Positions 61,155 through 64,000 of a stretch of 64,000 bases of DNA are shown here, piece after piece. This DNA comes from Rhodococcus sp. 14-1411-2a (GTDB taxonomy: Bacteria > Actinomycetota > Actinomycetes > Mycobacteriales > Mycobacteriaceae). The notes below the pieces were generated by a model. The model was not told the DNA's origin, ran no database searches, and saw only the letters and a program-made list of their open reading frames with translations. A program made the translations under genes and the position numbers. The stretch covers positions 62,001-126,000 of the forward strand of contig NZ_NPGA01000009.1 in assembly GCF_002259485.1 (NCBI RefSeq), given 5' to 3'. How positions within the stretch are numbered: the stretch's first letter is position 1; every line of letters begins with the position of its first letter.

Positions 61155-61357
61155 TTGAAAGTGATGCACAAAACATCGGTGTGATCCCGCCTCGGCGACG
61201 AATGATCTGTACATTGGCGGACGGCACTTCGGTGCCCGCGAGCCCTGGTCGTCCCCTCCCCCCCGGGTCGGTCAGGTGGTGGCGGGGGACGCCCCCCCTG
61301 CTCCCCGCCACCGAGCTCCTCGCATCTGTCACCAACCTGGCCCCGTACTAGCCTTGC
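61155..61357. other. Upstream region of the YibE/F gene
   Basis: No gene. Two runs of seven C (61258-61264 and 61292-61298) and G/C-rich self-complementary sequence (GGCGGGGGA, CTCCCCGCC) could fold in the leader RNA. No promoter is assigned with confidence. Confidence 0.4.
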
Positions 61358-62719
61358 ATGGTGGAACCACACGGCAATCCTCCCGACGGCACCAAGCCGA
61401 GCCTCGACTCCTACGCGGGCCACGGGCACGGGCACGGCCACAGCGATACTCCGGTTCCGTTGGGACCGGTGGCGGCCAAGGTCGTCGTCGGACTGTTGGT
61501 CGCCATTGCCATCGCCGTGATCGGTGGTGCGATCGCTCTGTGGCCGAGCCAGCAGAGCGTCGACATCCCGTTGCCGTTCCAGACCTCCGGCGGTGGCGCA
61601 GTGTCCACCGAGGCGGGCACCATCACCTCGCAGAGCATCGGGCCCTGCGGAAGTCCCGACGCCGGAAGACCGTTCACCGGTGACCCGACCCCCGCGGTCA
61701 ACGACTCCTACGAATGTCAGCGCAGCATCGTCGACATCACCACGGGCGAGGACGCGGGCAAGCGCACGGTACTCGAGATCGCTCCGGGGCCCGGGCAACC
61801 GACCCTGAGTGCCGGCGAGGACATCCGGTTGGTTGTACAGACCGACCCTGCCGGTGGAGTCCGCTACTCCTTCAACGACTATTCCCGCGGGCTACCGTTG
61901 GCGCTGATCGTCGGCGTGTTCGCGGTGGTCATCTGCATCGTCGCCCGCTGGCGGGGATTCCGTGCACTGGTCGGCCTGCTCATCGCGTTCGCCGTGCTGG
62001 TCGTGTTCATGCTGCCCGCCCTGCTCGACGGTGCACCCGCCATTCCGGTGGCCCTCGTCGCCGGTGCGGTGATTCTCTATGCCGTGCTCTATCTGGCGCA
62101 CGGTGTGAACCTTCGGACCAGCTCGGCGCTGCTGGGCACCCTCACCTCGATGGCAGTGGCGGCGGTGCTGTCGTACGTCGCCATCCGCATGACCCACCTG
62201 ACCGGATTGTCCGAGGAACAGAACACCGCCGTACAGACGTACATCGGCAACGTCAGCGTCACCGGTCTACTGTTGGCCGGCTTCATCATCGGCTCGCTCG
62301 GTGTGCTCAACGACGTGACCATCACGCAGGCGTCAGCGGCCTTCGAGCTCGCCTCGGTCGACGAGACGGCGTCGCGGCGCGAGATCTTCACCGCCACGAT
62401 GCGGGTGGGTCGCGATCACATCGCCAGCACCGTCTACACCCTCGTGCTCGCCTACGCCGGTGGCGCACTGCCGTTGCTGCTGCTCTTCAGCGTCGCCGAC
62501 CGGTCCATCCAGGACGTGCTCACAGGCGATTCGGTGGCCATCGAGATCGTCCGCTCCGCAGTCGGCGGTGTGGCGCTTGCCCTGTCGGTTCCGCTGACCA
62601 CGGCGATCGCCGTGCTGTTGGCCCGCCCCATCAACATGGGCGGGCCCTCCAACCGAGCGCAGCGCCGGGCGACGGCACCCACCCGCAAGAGCAGGCGCTC
62701 CGGCCGTCACAGCGCGTGA
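61358..62719 (+). CDS. YibE/F-family membrane protein
   Basis: A protein of 453 residues. A His/Gly-rich N-terminus (HGHGHGHSD at about 22-30) may bind metal. A membrane helix, an outer domain of about 120 residues with two Cys, and at least seven helices follow ([20 protein letters not shown] first). The [20 protein letters not shown] and [16 protein letters not shown] segment ([12 protein letters not shown]) is the YibE/F signature. The role of the family is unknown; a transporter or permease is often assumed. The last codon adjoins a strong palindromic terminator shared with ald. Confidence 0.85.
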   Translation: MVEPHGNPPDGTKPSLDSYAGHGHGHGHSDTPVPLGPVAAKVVVGLLVAIAIAVIGGAIALWPSQQSVDIPLPFQTSGGGAVSTEAGTITSQSIGPCGSPDAGRPFTGDPTPAVNDSYECQRSIVDITTGEDAGKRTVLEIAPGPGQPTLSAGEDIRLVVQTDPAGGVRYSFNDYSRGLPLALIVGVFAVVICIVARWRGFRALVGLLIAFAVLVVFMLPALLDGAPAIPVALVAGAVILYAVLYLAHGVNLRTSSALLGTLTSMAVAAVLSYVAIRMTHLTGLSEEQNTAVQTYIGNVSVTGLLLAGFIIGSLGVLNDVTITQASAAFELASVDETASRREIFTATMRVGRDHIASTVYTLVLAYAGGALPLLLLFSVADRSIQDVLTGDSVAIEIVRSAVGGVALALSVPLTTAIAVLLARPINMGGPSNRAQRRATAPTRKSRRSGRHSA

Positions 62720-62791
62720 GCGGCTCCGCCGCACGTGAGTAGAAGCTCGTAGTGGGCTACGAGTTTTCGTGCACGTGCGGCGCAGCCGCTC
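62718..62791. repeat. Palindromic repeat family 2, copy B (shared terminator)
   Basis: A long imperfect inverted repeat: GAGCGGCT-CGCCGCACGTG on the left, CACGTGCGGCG-AGCCGCTC on the right, with an inner CTCGTAG/CTACGAG stem. It covers the whole gap between two convergent genes, from the YibE/F stop to the ald stop, and matches the layout of 29802-29873. The TTTT in the right arm supports terminator function. Confidence 0.8.
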
Positions 62792-63872
62792 AGGCGAACG
62801 CAGCGGCGACGGTCTCCGACAACAGTGCACCGTTGTGCGTGCTCAGGCCGGCTTTGAGACCCGGGTCCGCCTCGCAGGCAGCTTCCCAACCCTTGTCGGC
62901 GAGTGCGACGACGTACGGCAGGGTGGCGTTGGTGAGCGCGTAGGTGGAGGTGCGCGGTACGGCACCGGGCATGTTGGCGACACAGTAGAACACCGACTCG
63001 TGCACCTTGTACGTGGGATCGGCGTGGGTGGTGGCGTGCGAATCCTCGAAGCAGCCGCCCTGATCGATGGCGATGTCGACCAGAACCGAACCCGGCTTCA
63101 TACGCTGAACCAGACTGTTGGACACGAGCTTCGGCGCCTTCGCTCCGGGCACCAACACTGCGCCGATGACGAGATCCGCTGCGAGAACGGCCTGTTCGAG
63201 CTCGTAAGCGTTGGATACCAGAGTTTTCACCGCACCGCGGTACTGATCGTCGATGGCGCGCAGCGCCTTCACATCGAGATCGAGCACGGTGACGTCGGCG
63301 TGCATGCCGAAAGCGATTGCGGTGGCGTTCCTTCCGGACACGCCGGCTCCGATCACCACGACGTTGGCGGGGCGGACTCCGGGAACTCCGCCCATCAGAA
63401 CTCCGCGCCCGCCTTCACTGGACATCAGGTGGTAGGCACCGGCCTGCGGCGCGAGGCGTCCGGCAACCTCACTCATCGGGGCGAGCAACGGCAGGGAACC
63501 GTCTGCAGCAGTGACTGTTTCGTAGGCGATGGCGGTGGTACCCGACTCGAGCAGCGCATCGGTGCACGGCTTGGACGCCGCGAGGTGCAGGTAGGTGAAC
63601 AGCACCTGCCCCTTCCTCAGGCGTGAATACTCCTCGGCGATAGGTTCTTTGACCTTCAAGAGCAGGTCCGCAGTCTCCCAGACCTCGGCGACATCGGTGA
63701 GAATCTGCGCCCCGGCGGCCTTGTAGTCGGTATCGGTGAACGACGAACCAGCTCCTGCCTCGGTTTCGATGATCACTTCGTGTCCTCGCGAGACCAGTTC
63801 GTGCACGCCTGCCGGGGTGATGGCCACCCGGTATTCGTGGTTCTTGATCTCGCGTGGAATTCCGATCTTCAT
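62790..63872 (-). CDS. ald: Alanine dehydrogenase
   Basis: A protein of 360 residues. It starts [20 protein letters not shown], as in M. tuberculosis Ald. Catalytic K75 (LLKVKEP) and H96 (FTYLHLAAS) are present, with the NAD-binding [13 protein letters not shown] near 180. It catalyses the reversible NAD-dependent change of alanine to pyruvate and ammonia. The enzyme is linked to low-oxygen adaptation and alanine use. The upstream AT-rich region and a divergent start suggest control by an Lrp/AsnC-type (AldR) regulator. Confidence 0.97.
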   Translation of the reverse strand: MKIGIPREIKNHEYRVAITPAGVHELVSRGHEVIIETEAGAGSSFTDTDYKAAGAQILTDVAEVWETADLLLKVKEPIAEEYSRLRKGQVLFTYLHLAASKPCTDALLESGTTAIAYETVTAADGSLPLLAPMSEVAGRLAPQAGAYHLMSSEGGRGVLMGGVPGVRPANVVVIGAGVSGRNATAIAFGMHADVTVLDLDVKALRAIDDQYRGAVKTLVSNAYELEQAVLAADLVIGAVLVPGAKAPKLVSNSLVQRMKPGSVLVDIAIDQGGCFEDSHATTHADPTYKVHESVFYCVANMPGAVPRTSTYALTNATLPYVVALADKGWEAACEADPGLKAGLSTHNGALLSETVAAAFA

Positions 63873-63988
63873 GGCGGCCTCCTCGGTGGCGGGTGATGTG
63901 AAGCCGGGGCTCCATCCGTGTAGGCCAACTATGAATTATCTACGAAATACCTGCAACGGAAGTGAATATAATTCTGTACAATCCCAGA
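63873..63988. promoter_or_regulatory. ald upstream control region, AT-rich
   Basis: The segment from about 63927 has low GC. It carries GAATTAT and TGAATATAATTCTG, and the short near-palindrome GAATATAATTC (63964-63974). Its spacing and AT-content fit an array of Lrp/AsnC-type sites and two back-to-back promoters. Single sites are not assigned. Confidence 0.4.
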
Positions 63989-64000
63989 ATGGTGAGCAAT
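63989..64000 (+). CDS. Possible start of the divergent ald regulator (partial)
   Basis: ATG GTG AGC AAT runs off the window. In M. tuberculosis the Lrp/AsnC regulator aldR is divergent from ald, so a regulator gene here would fit. Only four codons are seen and there is no clear ribosome binding site, so the call rests on context alone. Confidence 0.25.

Overview
The window is GC-rich actinobacterial chromosome. The best fit is Rhodococcus or a close relative in the Mycobacteriales. The reasons are the iniB-iniA-iniC genes, an Lsr2 protein, the dnaK-grpE-dnaJ-hspR operon with HAIR sites, an MbtH protein, and a gene order recalling the Mycobacterium tuberculosis Rv0337c-Rv0353 interval (aspC, Rv0338c-type Fe-S reductase, iniR-type regulator, iniBAC, dnaK-hspR). 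That comparison is from memory; no search was run.

Region by region. 1-10.49 kb is the right part of an integrated mobile element. It has an Lsr2-like protein, a leftward train of small overlapping genes (a DnaB N-terminal-domain-only protein, a DUF2637 membrane protein, a ParA/small-partner pair), an Xis-like protein, a divergent HTH regulator and a tyrosine integrase that ends 165 bp before the 3' end of tRNA-Thr(TGT), the likely attachment gene. 10.6-19.4 kb is core or flexible chromosome: a ThrE-type exporter, an alpha/beta hydrolase with an MbtH protein, two coiled-coil proteins, a TetR/FBP pair and a heterodimeric ABC exporter with one canonical and one dead ATP site. 19.4-25.3 kb holds a small conserved protein, otsA, rsgA, an MFS/MarR operon and a flavin reductase. 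25.5-29.8 kb is the leftward heat-shock operon dnaK-grpE-dnaJ-hspR with two HAIR operators flanking a promoter. 29.9-33.5 kb has a secreted protein, a GH13 enzyme and a membrane protein.

33.5-49.5 kb is the most interesting part. A leftward iniB-iniA-iniC operon (a Gly/Ala-repeat protein and two dynamin-like GTPases) is divergent from a rightward group: Hsp70-like A, an IniR-type LuxR regulator, Hsp70-like B and Hsp70-like C, followed by two tandem secreted chymotrypsin-fold proteases. Each of the three Hsp70-like proteins has a degenerate actin/Hsp70 nucleotide domain, one membrane segment and a long Thr/Pro/Gly-rich outer tail. This looks like an envelope-stress sensing and response island built around iniBAC.

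49.5-64 kb has a GNAT protein, a secreted protein, a large Rv0338c-like Fe-S oxidoreductase with an unusual Ala/Pro/Lys repeat tail, an AbiEi/PD-(D/E)XK protein bracketed by palindromic repeats, an S9 peptidase, a DUF3263 protein, a SRAP protein, an AspC/AlaA aminotransferase, a YibE/F membrane protein, alanine dehydrogenase and the probable first codons of its divergent regulator. Two dispersed palindromic repeat families, and a 15-bp TetR-type operator shared by two promoters, link distant parts of the window.
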